Shown piece by piece: positions 53,994 to 63,870 of a DNA stretch of 64,000 bases. Under the pieces are notes generated by a model. That model was not told the origin of the DNA and did no database searches. It was given only the letters and a program-made list of their open reading frames with translations. The DNA is from Anniella stebbinsi (Eukaryota > Chordata > Lepidosauria > Squamata > Anniellidae). The position numbers were made by a program, and so were the translations under genes. The stretch is from positions 28,214,001 through 28,278,000 of the forward strand of contig JARDYH010000004.1 of the NCBI GenBank assembly GCA_029215795.1, read 5' to 3'. How positions within the stretch are numbered: position 1 is the first letter of the stretch; each line of letters opens with the position of its first letter.

Positions 53994-55590
53994 ACTGATG
54001 TTCTCTTTTATTAGAACAGGGAAGAGTTTAAAGGTAAATTAGGATAGCAAGTGATGGATGATGTCTTAATAGCTATGGTGTAACTTATAGTTGATGCCTT
54101 CAACCAATATGCATGATATACATAGGGTCTTCTGAAATAACAAACTACTATGATTTCTTCCACACTGGCAGTTTGGTCTGGAATAGCCATCCTTTGATCA
54201 CTCACTTTTTATGGCGGAATCCAGACAATGTCATTGCCAGCGTGTTCCATTCCAGTGTTTTCTGTATTGGCTTCCCATCTTTTTCCAGACCTAAATTGTA
54301 ACCATTTTTTAAAATTTAAAATTCAGTTGCTGCACTAGTCTGGCCACAGTGAATAGGCAAAGTGCTATTGAGGCTTTCAGGATTACTACATCTTTAATTA
54401 GTAGCTTCCTCCTAGCAGCTTCTGTCCCTTTCATTGCTTTTTGGTCAGGATGGCAGCAGCATTATCCCCTTGATTGCACTTTAATTATACATTTCTTGTT
54501 CCCTGCAACAGTTGTGTGTATGGGGGGAGGGGGGAGTTTTAGGTACTGTGATGCTATTTCACTATAAAAATAATTAGAAGAAGTCAGTAATTAATTCCTC
54601 TCCCCATTGGATGCAATAGGAACTGAGTAATCAAGGAGCAATTAAGGGACTAGTTATCAGTGATGCTGCTGTTGCTGCTCTGAACAGAAAGCAATAAAAG
54701 GGGCAGAAACTGCATGGAGAAAGCTGCTAATTAACATTGCAGGGAGCCTTTGCTGAACAGGACTTAGTTTTGAGTAAAGGTTTAGTAATGGGAATGGGCA
54801 TTGCCAGATTATATAGATTTATATTAAATACAGTGTGGAGCCACCATTTTGATCCTGCTTTCAGCTGACTGTGAGAAAGTCTTACCTCAACACAAGAAAG
54901 GGCCCGAGCATGTAAATAACCCTTGTGCAGTGCCAAATGTATATTTATGTATCACCCATTGAATGTGAACATCCAAGACACAGTGGTTCTAACCCAAACA
55001 CCATAAGGGCTATGCATTCAGAAGCCCATGTTTATACAATGCTCTTGGGCTTTTGCAAAGCCAGAATTAATCAAAATGAAATCCTAAAAAATCTAAACAT
55101 AACACACTTCATCCTTCCTCCAGCCATTTAGTCCTGCTGCAAACCACACAGGGAATATTTGGAAGTGGCTTATTTGTCTAGCCTGGATCAATTCAAGAAA
55201 GAGGAATCTATGCTGATCACGCAGCTCTTACCAGGCTGTGGTATACATAGGAGGCTATGGCCATTGCTAAATGGCAGGGAAGTGAGGAGAATTGATAACT
55301 AGCTAGGATTCAACACAATTTTATGGTATTGTGGAAGGAATGAAGTCAGTCAGCCAGCCACAGGACTCTCTTGATGAGTGCCTGCAGAGGGGCAAGGTTT
55401 CAAACCAAGCGTAAATGAATGGGCTATGCTTCCCAGCTCCAGAAAATGACAGATAGATGGGATGCTATGCTATTCATGGCGTAATGGTATATCCTGAAGT
55501 GCAGGCGCTCATCGTGACCGTCTCCATGGCCATGCCAGCAAGGAGAATCCAAAAATGAAGTCAGCTGTGCACATGCTAAAAAGTGGGAGT
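53994..55590. other. Intergenic stretch, no gene seen
   Basis: Mostly unique-looking A/T-rich sequence. Small ORFs lack domains. No repeat family recognised. Confidence 0.5.
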
Positions 55591-55596
55591 TGAACC

Positions 55597-55806
55597 CAGT
55601 GGAGGCTGGTGGCTCCGATGTCACAGGGCAGTGAATCTGGTCTGGATTTGCCAGAGCCAGTCAGAACTATAAAGGAGCTATCCAAGGTGCTGAAACCAGA
55701 CCCCCCCCAACATAAGTTCAGCACCTTGGATAGCTCCTTTAGAATTCTGATTGAAACCTTGAGTAGATTCACCGTCCCACTGACTTTGGAGCCATCAGCC
55801 TCCACT
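55597..55806. mobile_element. Foldback MITE family C, best copy (210 bp)
   Basis: Left CAGTGGAGGCTGGTGGCTCC and right GGAGCCATCAGCCTCCACT pair. The inner arms 'ggagctatccaaggtgctga' and 'tcagcaccttggatagctcc' are perfect. Flanks GTTGAACC and TTTGAATC agree at 6 of 8 sites, weak support for hAT. Confidence 0.82.
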
Positions 55807-55969
55807 ATTTGAATCAGAGAGTTTTCAGCTCATAGTTTAGGGTTAAACTACATCTTACATGTAGTTGCATGTAACAACTGCCCCACTTCCAACCCATGGT
55901 CCGCTCCTTGCTGAAAAACAGCATTGTGAGGGGTGATTTTCAGCAGAGAAATGACAAGGGTACTTAAGG

Positions 55970-56110
55970 CAGGGGTGGGCAACATGTGGCCCTACAGATG
56001 TTTTTTGACTGCAACTCCCATGACCCCTCACCATTGGTATACTGGCTAGGGCTCATGGGAATTGCAGTCTCACAACATCGGGAGGACCACATGTTCTCCC
56101 CCGGTTTAAA
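55970..56110. mobile_element. Foldback MITE, family B relative
   Basis: 'Caggggtgggcaacatgtgg ccctacagatg' pairs with 'ggaggaccacatgttctccc c'. Inner arms 'tgcaactcccatga'/'tcatgggaattgca' are near perfect. Confidence 0.7.
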
Positions 56111-56139
56111 GCTTGCAGGGGTAATGATGCTTCTAGAAC

Positions 56140-57439
56140 TACCGTATTTCCTTGATTCTAAGACACACTTTCCCCCCCATATTTACCTCTGTAAAAATGG
56201 AGTGCATCTTAGAATCGATGGTGTCTTAGATTCGCCAGATTTCTCCAGTGCTGGAATGGGTTTGGGATACACCCACCCACACATAGAGCCTTCACAGAGG
56301 GGCTTTGCATGCCCCCCCAGTGACTCGGCCTCCCCACTCACCTCCATCGCGCCCCGGACTTCGCTGTCAGTGCACGGCATCGTGGCCTACTTTGTGGAAA
56401 CGCTGCATTTCCAGACCTTCTCTACTGCTGCCACCACTGCCGTCGCCGAATCCCAGGCGAGGGAGGAGTGGCGGCGGTGGCGGCGGTGGTGGCGGCGGGG
56501 AGGAGGAAGAAGCGACAAGCAGAAAGGGAAGGGCGCGGAGAGTTGGGCGGAGGCAGCGGCCACGGCTGCGAGGGCCGCATGCGCCCCCCCAGCGACTTGG
56601 CCTCCCCATTCACCTCCATTGCTGCCCTGGTCCTCATTGTCAGCGCCGCTTGCAGCTGCTTCCCCGGCCTGAAATGCGGTGTTACTACAAAGTAGGGGCA
56701 GGAAGTCCTCGACAGGGTTTGGAAATGAGCATTTCCACGAAGTAGACCACGATCCTGTGCGCTGGCGGCGAGGATCGGGGCATGATGGAGGTGAGTAGGA
56801 AGGCCGAGTTGCTTGCGGGGCGCATGCGGGCCCTCGCTGCCACGGCCGCTGCCTCCGCCTGGCTCTCCGCGCCCTTCCCTTTCTGCTTTTTGCTTCTTCC
56901 TCCTCCTCCCCACCGCCACCACTCCTCCCTCGCCTGGACCCCGCTACCGCTCTGCCTGCCCCCGCTCGACCCGCTCTTTCTTTCTCACCCTTTCCTGGGA
57001 TTCGGCAGCGGCGGTGGCAGCGGTAGAGAAGGTCTGGAAATAAAGCATTTCCACGAAGTAGGCAGTGATCCCGTATGCTGGCGGCGAGGACCGGGGCGCG
57101 ATGGAGGTGAGTGAGGAGGCCGAGTCACAGAGGGGGGTGCATGTGGGCCCTTGCTGCCACAGCCGCTGCCTCCGCCCAGCTCTCCACACACTTCCCTTCC
57201 CTTTCTGCTTTTCGCTTCTTCCTCCTCCCCGACGCTGCCGGCACCACTCCTCCCTCGCCTGGGCCCTGCTATCACCTACTGTATTTCTTTGATTCTAAGA
57301 TGCACTTTTTTTCAAATATAAATGTGTCTGAAAATGGGGCGCATCTTAGAATCGACCCAAAGCTTTTTACCTATTGGTGGCCCTGAAATTAAGGTGCGCC
57401 TTAGATTCCATGGCGTCTTAGATTCGATGAAATACGGTA
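56140..57439. mobile_element. Large palindromic element, TACCGTATTT type (~1.3 kb)
   Basis: Ends TACCGTATTTCCTTGATTC and complement of TACCGTATTTCATCGAATC; the pairing even includes AACT/AGTT. TA lies at both edges. The GC-rich core has repeated segments in both directions: 'ggcctccccactcacctcca tcgcg' (56328, 56598) and its complement (56785, 57102). Long ORFs (for example 55986-56672, 56422-56922) cross these and are not genes. Confidence 0.78.
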
Positions 57440-58008
57440 GTTATGGTGGGGGAAAGCAGCTTGGGGGAGAAGTGCAGTAAAAAGAAGAGGTGCAGTAAAA
57501 AGAAAAGGCACCAGGGGGAGAGGGTTAAGCACCACCTCTCCCTCCACCTTGCTGCTTCTCAACTGAAAATGGATACCCTTGACACTGCTTTTCAGTGACG
57601 AAACAGGCTATCAGCATTTTCTTCCATGCATTTGTTGTGTGTGATGAGTAGCTTGGGCTGCATTCCCTAATTACTTCATTTGCTCTAATTTGCCAGATCA
57701 GAACTGCATATGTTCCATCTGTTCCTATTTATCAGGACAGGTTCTGTTTTCTGGACCCTGTCTCCAATAAATCTGCATGCAATTGCAGGGTAAACGAATA
57801 CAGCTTATGGCAGGCAAAGACATGCTTTTAACAATATGAATGAGGGTTAATAAATGAGACCTTAATCCAGACAAGACAGAAATATGTTTGGGAAACCACT
57901 GAACTGGATGAAGGTTTGCAAATAGTTTTGTAAAGGGTTATACTCTCCCTAGAAACCTTAATCTGCTGTTTGGGAGTACTTCTGGACCATTTACACATCG
58001 TCAAATCA
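57440..58008. other. Intergenic stretch, no gene seen
   Basis: Nothing coding and no repeat recognised. Confidence 0.5.
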
Positions 58009-58016
58009 GAGGAGAT

Positions 58017-58640
58017 TAGAGCTGTGTACAGACCCCCTGATCCAATCCGGATCCGGATCTGTCAGGTCCGGATCAGGCCTGATTCGACTTGGATCAGATC
58101 AGGCTCAATCCGATCTGACTTGGATCCAGATCCAGATGCAATCCGGATCCAGATCTGGATGCAATTCAGATCCAGATCTGGATGCAATCCAATCCATGCA
58201 CAGCACTCCCTCCCCCTCTCCCCCCTCTCCCCCTCCCTCCCCTCCCTCCCCCTCCCTCCCCCACTCTCCTTGCTTACCTGCTGCCTCCTCCGTGTCGTCC
58301 TGCTGTTGTCCTCTCTCCTTGCTGTGTGCTGCTGGATTTCCCACTCGCGTCGGGTGACATCATCACCTGACATGAGCGGGAAATGCGGCGGCACACAGTG
58401 AGGAGAAAGGATGATGGGGGTCAATGTGGAGGAGGCAGCAGGTAAGCAGGGAGAGTGGGGGGAGGGAGGGGGAGAGCGGAAGGGAGATTGTGACCGGATC
58501 CGAATCGGATCCGGATCATGGATCTGATCCGGCCTGATCCGGGCCCAATCCGATCCGGTTCAGATCCAGATCTGGGAGACCCGGATTAGCCCAATTCACT
58601 CCAGATTCGGGATCCGGGTCCAGATCTGTGCACAGCCCTA
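58017..58640. mobile_element. GATC-rich hAT-type foldback element (624 bp)
   Basis: Perfect 8-bp duplication GAGGAGAT (58009-58016, 58641-58648). Ends TAGAGCTGTGTACAGA and complement of TAGGGCTGTGCACAGA. 'Gatccagat' and 'ggatccgg' motifs are dense near both ends. The core has one 'ctcgcgtcgggtgacatcat cacctgac' palindrome and 'gcttacctgctgcctcct'/'aggaggcagcaggtaagc' arms. Confidence 0.92.
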
Positions 58641-58784
58641 GAGGAGATGCATCATGAAAAGGGAAGACACATAATTGCATATAATTTGCATATTAGTTTA
58701 TATTTATAGATGCCCATTTAGAAATAACTTCTGTAATTTAAATAGAAATGCAGCACATATCCTGATAGTGGAGAAGACAATGAC

Positions 58785-59550
58785 CAGGGGTGTTGTTTGT
58801 ATGCAGTACTTTGCATGGTGGTTAACATGTTGTCTGAAGGCAGTGCATTTTCTGCAGGGTGGGTTATCGTCTTGTCTGATCGCAGCATGTTTTTCATAGG
58901 GTGGCTTGTTAATCATGCAGTGTGGTTTATTTTTCTCCAACAAGCCACCTTGAAAACCCATGGTTTGTTGGGTTGTTCAGGGTATTTAATAAAAACCAAA
59001 AGGAGGAGAGCATCCACTTAGGTCAAAAAAAGGGGAGAGAAACAGGTTCTCAGAATGCTGAGATACTTTATTAATTCACTCCCAATGTGTTTCGGCCTAT
59101 GTTGTTTTTTTAAAAGGCCTTCTTTGGGGGGTTGGTAAGAGGAGTCTGCAGTAAACTCTTAACAGAATGATAGTCTCTTCTGATATTCACTCATTTGCCA
59201 GTGAATATCATAAGAGACTATCATTCTCTTAAGAGTTTTCTGCAGACTCCTCTTACCAACCCCCTGAAGAAGGCCTTTTAAAAAAACAACATAGGCCGAA
59301 ACACATTGAGCGTGAATTAATAAAGTATCACAGCATTCCGAGAACCTGTTTCTCTCCCCTTTTTTTGACCAGGGTATTTAATAAGCCACATGGCATGGTT
59401 AACAAGCAACCCTGTGGGAAAACACTGAGTTCTGACAACATGATAACCTACCTTGAGAAAAACGAGCTACATTCAGACAACAAAATAACCCACGGTTCAA
59501 TGCTAACCCACTTGGGATGGATTAGCGTGTTGTGTGAACCCAGTGACTTA
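58785..59550. mobile_element. Older DNA-type element split by retroelement insertion
   Basis: Flanking pieces 58785-58992 and 59370-59550 carry repeated 'gcttgttaa(t/c)cat'/'aac(a)agca(a/g)cc' and 'gttgtctga'/'tcagacaac' inverted motifs, as in a foldback element. A 15-bp repeat marks where the inner element landed. Confidence 0.45.
58993..59369. mobile_element. Head-to-head Penelope-like relic with two hammerhead-like motifs
   Basis: Flanked by a perfect 15-bp repeat CAGGGTATTTAATAA (58978-58992, 59370-59384), as after target-primed insertion. The body is an inverted dimer: from 59024 'gtcaaaaaaaggggagagaa acaggttctc' mirrors 'gagaacctgtttctctcccc' at the right, meeting near 59198. The right arm (+) reads CCCC-CTGAAGAAGGCC (59261-59274) ... 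GGCCGAAAC (59294-59302); the left arm (-) has CAAAGAAGGCC ... GGCCGAAAC. Partly inverted copies are usual in Penelope-like elements. No coding part remains. Confidence 0.55.
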
Positions 59551-59737
59551 TGTACCTGCTGTCTCTGCTGTCCAGAGTGCTAACTGTTGATTGTCAAGTT
59601 CAAGGCCCAGCTCTTCTTTCTTATGGTTCATTAGCATTATTGTGGAGTTGGAGTGGAAAGCCTTTAGATAGAGAACTCCTTCAAATAGAGAGCTGTCCAC
59701 TGACAGCTCTTCAAACAGTAAAGAAGGACACACAGCC

Positions 59738-59810
59738 ACTCTAGGGCCCTGTGTTATCTATGGAAGCACAGGTGACCTGAGTTGCCATACCTGCACATCC
59801 GACACACAGC
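59738..59810. repeat. Dispersed repeat G fragment
   Basis: Near-identical to 45893-45966 over 'ggccctgtgttatctatgga' and 'tgcacatcc'. Confidence 0.55.
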
Positions 59811-60095
59811 CACTCTCCCTCTCCATCTCCCACACATAGTCACACCCACAAACATTCATGGACAGCGTAACAATGGGCTCCATCACACTGATTTCATAAG
59901 CGCTGCAAGCGCTCCTCCCTTTTACGATCGTAGCTATACCGGTGAACTCTCTTTTCACTTTTTTCTCTCCCACTGCTATTGTGCCCACCTCACCTTACAT
60001 TACCCCCACCCCTTCTTCTTCCCCCTCCAGTCTATTGGTTCTTGTCGTTGATGGACATTGTGATCATCATGGTAGCTCCTATGCTCATTGTAGCT
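59811..60095. other. Intergenic stretch, no gene seen
   Basis: No gene or repeat recognised. Confidence 0.4.
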
Positions 60096-60097
60096 CC

Positions 60098-60360
60098 TAT
60101 GTGAATTAACCAAAATACTTACATCTGCATAATTTTGAAAGAAAAAGACATCAAACTTGGCACAGTGGTAGCTCTTAAGAAGGGCTTTAGCCATGCCAAG
60201 TTTGAATCAAATCAGTTCATGCCTTGAGTTTTAGGATTTTTTTTAATGGAAGTTAACCAAAATGTTTACATCTGCATAATTTTTAAAGATAAAAAGATGA
60301 AACTTGGGACCTTGAGAGAACTTTAGTAGTGCGTTCAGCATGACAAGTTTGATTTTTAAA
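60098..60360. repeat. Two-unit ~145-bp tandem duplication
   Basis: 'Taaccaaaat.(c/g)ttacatctgcataattt' (60107 and 60253) starts two units that both run to '...ca(a/t)g(c/a)caagtttga'. Divergence is about 20-25 percent by eye. Confidence 0.75.
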
Positions 60361-60509
60361 GGATTTAAAAAATTCCCCCCTTAACCCTTTTTCTGAACGT
60401 CCACCAGTGCGAACTTCCACCTGTTTGCATTTGTGAAGGATCAGTTTTCCTTTACTTTGATCATGTGAAGCTGTGCATCTCCAGTTCATAAAATAGAGAT
60501 CTGCTGGTT

Positions 60510-60660
60510 CCATTACTCAAGAGTAAATCCCATTGATTTCAACTGCATTTACATCCCAGTCATACTAAAATCTGATGCATGCTTACTTGAGTAAATCCCA
60601 TTAAACAGAGAGAGACTTACTTCTTAGTAAACAGAAGTAAGACCTCAGAAGTAAGCATAG
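60510..60660. repeat. Mini-palindrome family remnants
   Basis: 'Gagtaaatcccattgatttc aac' and 'gagtaaatcccattaaacag' belong to the 'agtcccattga' palindromes seen at 8829 and 13378. Confidence 0.5.
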
Positions 60661-60799
60661 AGTTGCAGAGCACTTCTTTCCCGTTTGCTGTTTTAGACTT
60701 TTTTTTAAAAAAAAGTTTCTGAGTGACCACAGTATTAAACTCATTTCCCCTTCTGAAACATTTAAAGTGGTTTGATACAAGTGTTATGCAGGGCTGTGA

Positions 60800-60950
60800 A
60801 AGGTTTTAAACTGCTGTTTAATGGTTTGTTTTACTGGAATGGAATGTTCTTTGTTTTTATGTTTTATTCTTATGTGCAAGCTGCTTTTGGAGACCTTTGC
60901 TTTAAAAGCTGGCATAGAAATATTTTGGATACATAAATAAGTAGATGAAA
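60800..60950 (+). mobile_element. LINE 3' tail relic
   Basis: 'Tttatgttttattcttatgt gcaagctgctttt' to 'agctggcatagaaatatttt ggatacataaata' has the layout of an L2/CR1-type tail. Confidence 0.45.
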
Positions 60951-61206
60951 CAGAGAAAAACATTACCATGCCCTGGCTCATCAAGTTTCTATTGTGACGT
61001 CAGAGTTACCATTCAAGCAATGGCAGAGAGATATAGCTAAATCCATATGGCAAACAAAAAAAAAACCAAGAGTGAAATATAAAATATTACAAGATGTGAA
61101 AGAGAAAGGAGGGCTGGGTTTACCAGACTTAAAACTGTATTTCTCTTCTGGTATGGATGAAAGAGTGGATATTGCTGAAAAATAGAAGGTTGTTGGATTT
61201 AGAAAG

Positions 61207-62289
61207 TAGGGATGTGCACTGGATCGGACCCGATCCACGATCCGAGTCCGGTCCAGTGGGAAATCGGATAAATTATCCGATTTCCGATCCCGCAGCTGGA
61301 TCGGCCGATCCAATCCGAACCGGTCCGAAAAGGCTCCGAACCGGTTCGGCGGATCGGCGGATCGGCGGGCGCCCACTGGCGCCCACCACCGCTTCCATTG
61401 GCGGGCGCCAGCGGGCGCCCGCCGATGAAAGTGGACAGCGGGGGGGGGAGGAGGGGGGCGCTTACCTTCTCGGCCCGTCCGCTCCCGTCCGGCACTAGCA
61501 GCTACTACCAGCGGGCTCCGCGGCCTGCTCTAGGGTGGCGCGCCGGGTGATGTCATCACCCGGCGCGCTACTCTAGAGCAGGCCGCGGAGCCTGCTGGTA
61601 GTAGTAGGCGCCGGCGCCGGACAGGAGCCGCCGGGACGGGAAGGTAAGCAGGGGGTGCATGGAGGGGAGGAGGGGGCGCGCGGAGGGGGGAGGGGGGCCC
61701 TTACCTTCCCGTCCCGGCGGCTCCCGTCCCGGCGCCGGCGCCTACTACTACCAGCAGGCTCCGCGGCCTACTCCAGGGTGGCGCGCCGGGTGATGTCATC
61801 ACCCGGCGCGCTACTCGAGAGTAGGCCACGGAGCCCGCTGGTAGTAGCCGCCGGCGCCGGACGGGAGCGGACGGGCCGAGAAGGTAAGCAGTGGCAGGGA
61901 AGGGGGCTTACCCCCCCCCGGAGCCGTCCGCTTCTATCCGCTGGCGCCCGCGGGCGCCAGCGGATGGAAGCGGGCGGCCCCAGGGGGGGTAGGGAGCGCG
62001 GGGGAGGGGGCTTACCTGCCGGGGCCGTCCACAGCGGACGGCCCCGGGGGGGGAGGGAGTTAGGCCCCCCCTCAGCCACCCACCGCCATTTTTTCCTCAT
62101 AGACTTGCATTGCAATGCAAGTCTATGGGGAAAAAAATGGCGGCCGATCCAAAAATTTACGATTTTTGGGTCGGGATCGGACTCGATCCGGTCCGGGGGG
62201 CCTCCGATTTTGTCCGAACCGGTCCGGGACAAAATTGGAGGTCCCGATCCGGGTCCCGATCCGATCCGGGGGGTCCGTGCACACCCCTA
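61207..62289. mobile_element. GATC-rich hAT-type foldback element (1083 bp) inside L1
   Basis: Perfect 8-bp duplication TTAGAAAG (61199-61206, 62290-62297). Ends TAGGGATGTGCACTGG and complement of TAGGGGTGTGCACGG: the same family as 51580 but reversed and with one fewer ~240-bp unit. Contains two 'cgccgggtgatgtcatcacc cggcgcg' palindromes (61540, 61783). The ORF 61655-62293 (212 aa) is a repeat artefact. Deleting it with one duplication restores the L1 frame 'LLDLERHELRYG'. Confidence 0.94.
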
Positions 62290-62867
62290 TTAGAAAGACA
62301 TGAATTGAGATATGGGTGGCATGGATAAAGCTAAGGTCAATGTAGAATTTAATAATCATTATGTGCATCATGCAATTCTGAGAATATGGAATAAATATAA
62401 ACCTAGGCTTTGTCAGAAAATACCCTTGTGGCTATCAGCACAGGAAGCTCATCATAGAAGAGAATTGTCAAGTATGTATAAGTGGTTGACATATCGGGAT
62501 ATATTAGAATTGAGGCAAGGTGAAATTAAAATCAAGAGAAGAGTTGATGCATTTGTTGAAGTTTGAAATGGAGGATGAACAAATGAAGGAGTGTATGATA
62601 AAATGGGCACAAAATTTTGGATATAATTTCTCAATGGAACAATGGGAAAACATGTGGGTAAAAGGTTTAAAATTTATATTAAGCTCTAGGCTTGAAGAAA
62701 TTTTTTATAAAATGATGTATAGGTGGTATATGTCACCATCGAAATTGGCCAAAATGTATAAAAGTGTGATGGGAACCTGTTGGAAATGTGAAGAACAAGA
62801 GGGAACCTTTTATCATCTATGGTGGACTTACAAAAAAGCTAAACACTTTTGGATACAAATTCGTTAA
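62290..62867 (+). pseudogene. L1 ORF2 C-terminal segment
   Basis: Two overlapping frames (62312-62566, 62520-62867) of one former ORF2 end. The second carries 'EEIFYKMMYRWYMSPSKL' and the zinc-knuckle-like 'CWKC...GTFYHLWWTYKKAKHFW', where the final Cys is Y. Matches the minus-strand L1 at 22408-22758. Confidence 0.85.
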
Positions 62868-63406
62868 TGCAGAAGATATTAAGACCAATATTCAATTGAA
62901 GCCAGAATATTTCCTTTTGGGATTAAAAGATGCCCAGATGAAAAAGGACTATGGGACACAGCGAGATAACAGCAGCGAGACTACTATATGCACAAAAATG
63001 GAAAGGGGCCATACTGCCTACGATGGATGAATGGCTATTGAAGATGGTGGAGCTGGCTAAGATGGCAAAATGAACGTTAATAATTAGAGCTAAATCAACA
63101 TCAATATTTTTAAATGAATGGAAACCCCTGATTGGTTTCTTGCAGGGATTAGAAAATAATGATTTGTTTATCTGTGGATTCAGTGATTAAGAAAATAATT
63201 GGTTAAAATAAATGAGGGAGGGGAATATCGATCGTTGTAATGATAGAGTAAGAGAAGATAAGGTTACATATTTTTGCTGTGGGGAAAATTGGAAGCCCAT
63301 ATTCATTTTGCATGTTCTTTTTAGGTGTTTGTATGTGTTTTCTTTTATTGTTTATTTGTCATTGTTCTTTTTTAGGTGTTGTGTTTGTAAGTTGGTGTTG
63401 TCTAGA

Positions 63407-63453
<47 letters not shown>

Positions 63454-63459
63454 TAATAA
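63407..63459. repeat. (AAT)n microsatellite, L1 tail
   Basis: About 16 AAT units with one CAA, at the very 3' end of the L1. Confidence 0.95.
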
Positions 63460-63469
63460 GTTTCTATGA

Positions 63470-63870
63470 AAGGCCTAGGGTGGGACTGGGCAGCCTCTTT
63501 CAGTCCAAGGGCTGAAGTGAATTTGAGAGAAGCTCTCAAGTTCCCCCCCTAAAATTTCACTTGTGGGTGTGGTCAAAGGGGGTGGGGCCAAAGGCAAAAA
63601 CATGTGGTGTCAAAGGCATATTTTAGCTTAAAACTCACTGCCGGTAAGTAAGCCTTTGGAGAGGCATTCCAGACTATTAGAGTGGGGTGCGGAAGACTAC
63701 ACAAAAGTCCAGAAACCACCGTGTGATCAGTAGCTGGAGAAAAGGGGGTGGAGCCAGGGAACGATGTGTGAACATCTGGAGAACCATGGAGGGCCAGTTG
63801 GGAGCACAGAAGGGTTGAATTTGTCCCCTGGCATGAGGTTCCCCATTCCTAGGCTATGGTGCAGTCAGGC
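63470..63870. repeat. Dispersed repeat D, longest copy
   Basis: 'Tttcagtccaagggctgaag tgaattt', 'gtaagtaagcctttggagag gcattcc' and 'acacaaaagtccagaaacca cc' match 31295 and 40262. Possible ends TAGGGTGGG and CATTCCTA suggest a DNA element, without a matching target duplication. Confidence 0.5.

Larger units (their letters stand above)
60985..63459 (+). mobile_element. L1 LINE 3' part (sense), split by hAT element
   Basis: 5'-truncated L1. Before the insertion: 'KKKPRVKYKILQDVKEKGGLGLPDLKLYF', the typical post-RT L1 segment. After it: 'NKYKPRLCQKIPLWLSAQEA', 'MMYRWYMSPSKLAKMYK' and the Cys motif 'CWKCEEQEGTFYHLWW'. It ends in an (AAT)n tail (63407-63459). Stops at 62566 and 62867 and frameshifts show it is dead. 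Confidence 0.88.

Noticed and set aside
56422..56922. Long minus ORF (166 aa) and plus ORF 55986-56672 (228 aa)
   Set aside because: Both lie in the GC-rich inverted arrays of a palindromic element; composition is Arg/Gly/Pro/Ser low complexity and both strands are open, as expected of few A/T stop codons.
61655..62293. 212-aa plus ORF
   Set aside because: Inside the hAT foldback element; a similar reading appears on the reverse strand and in the 51580 copy. No domain; strand-symmetric artefact.
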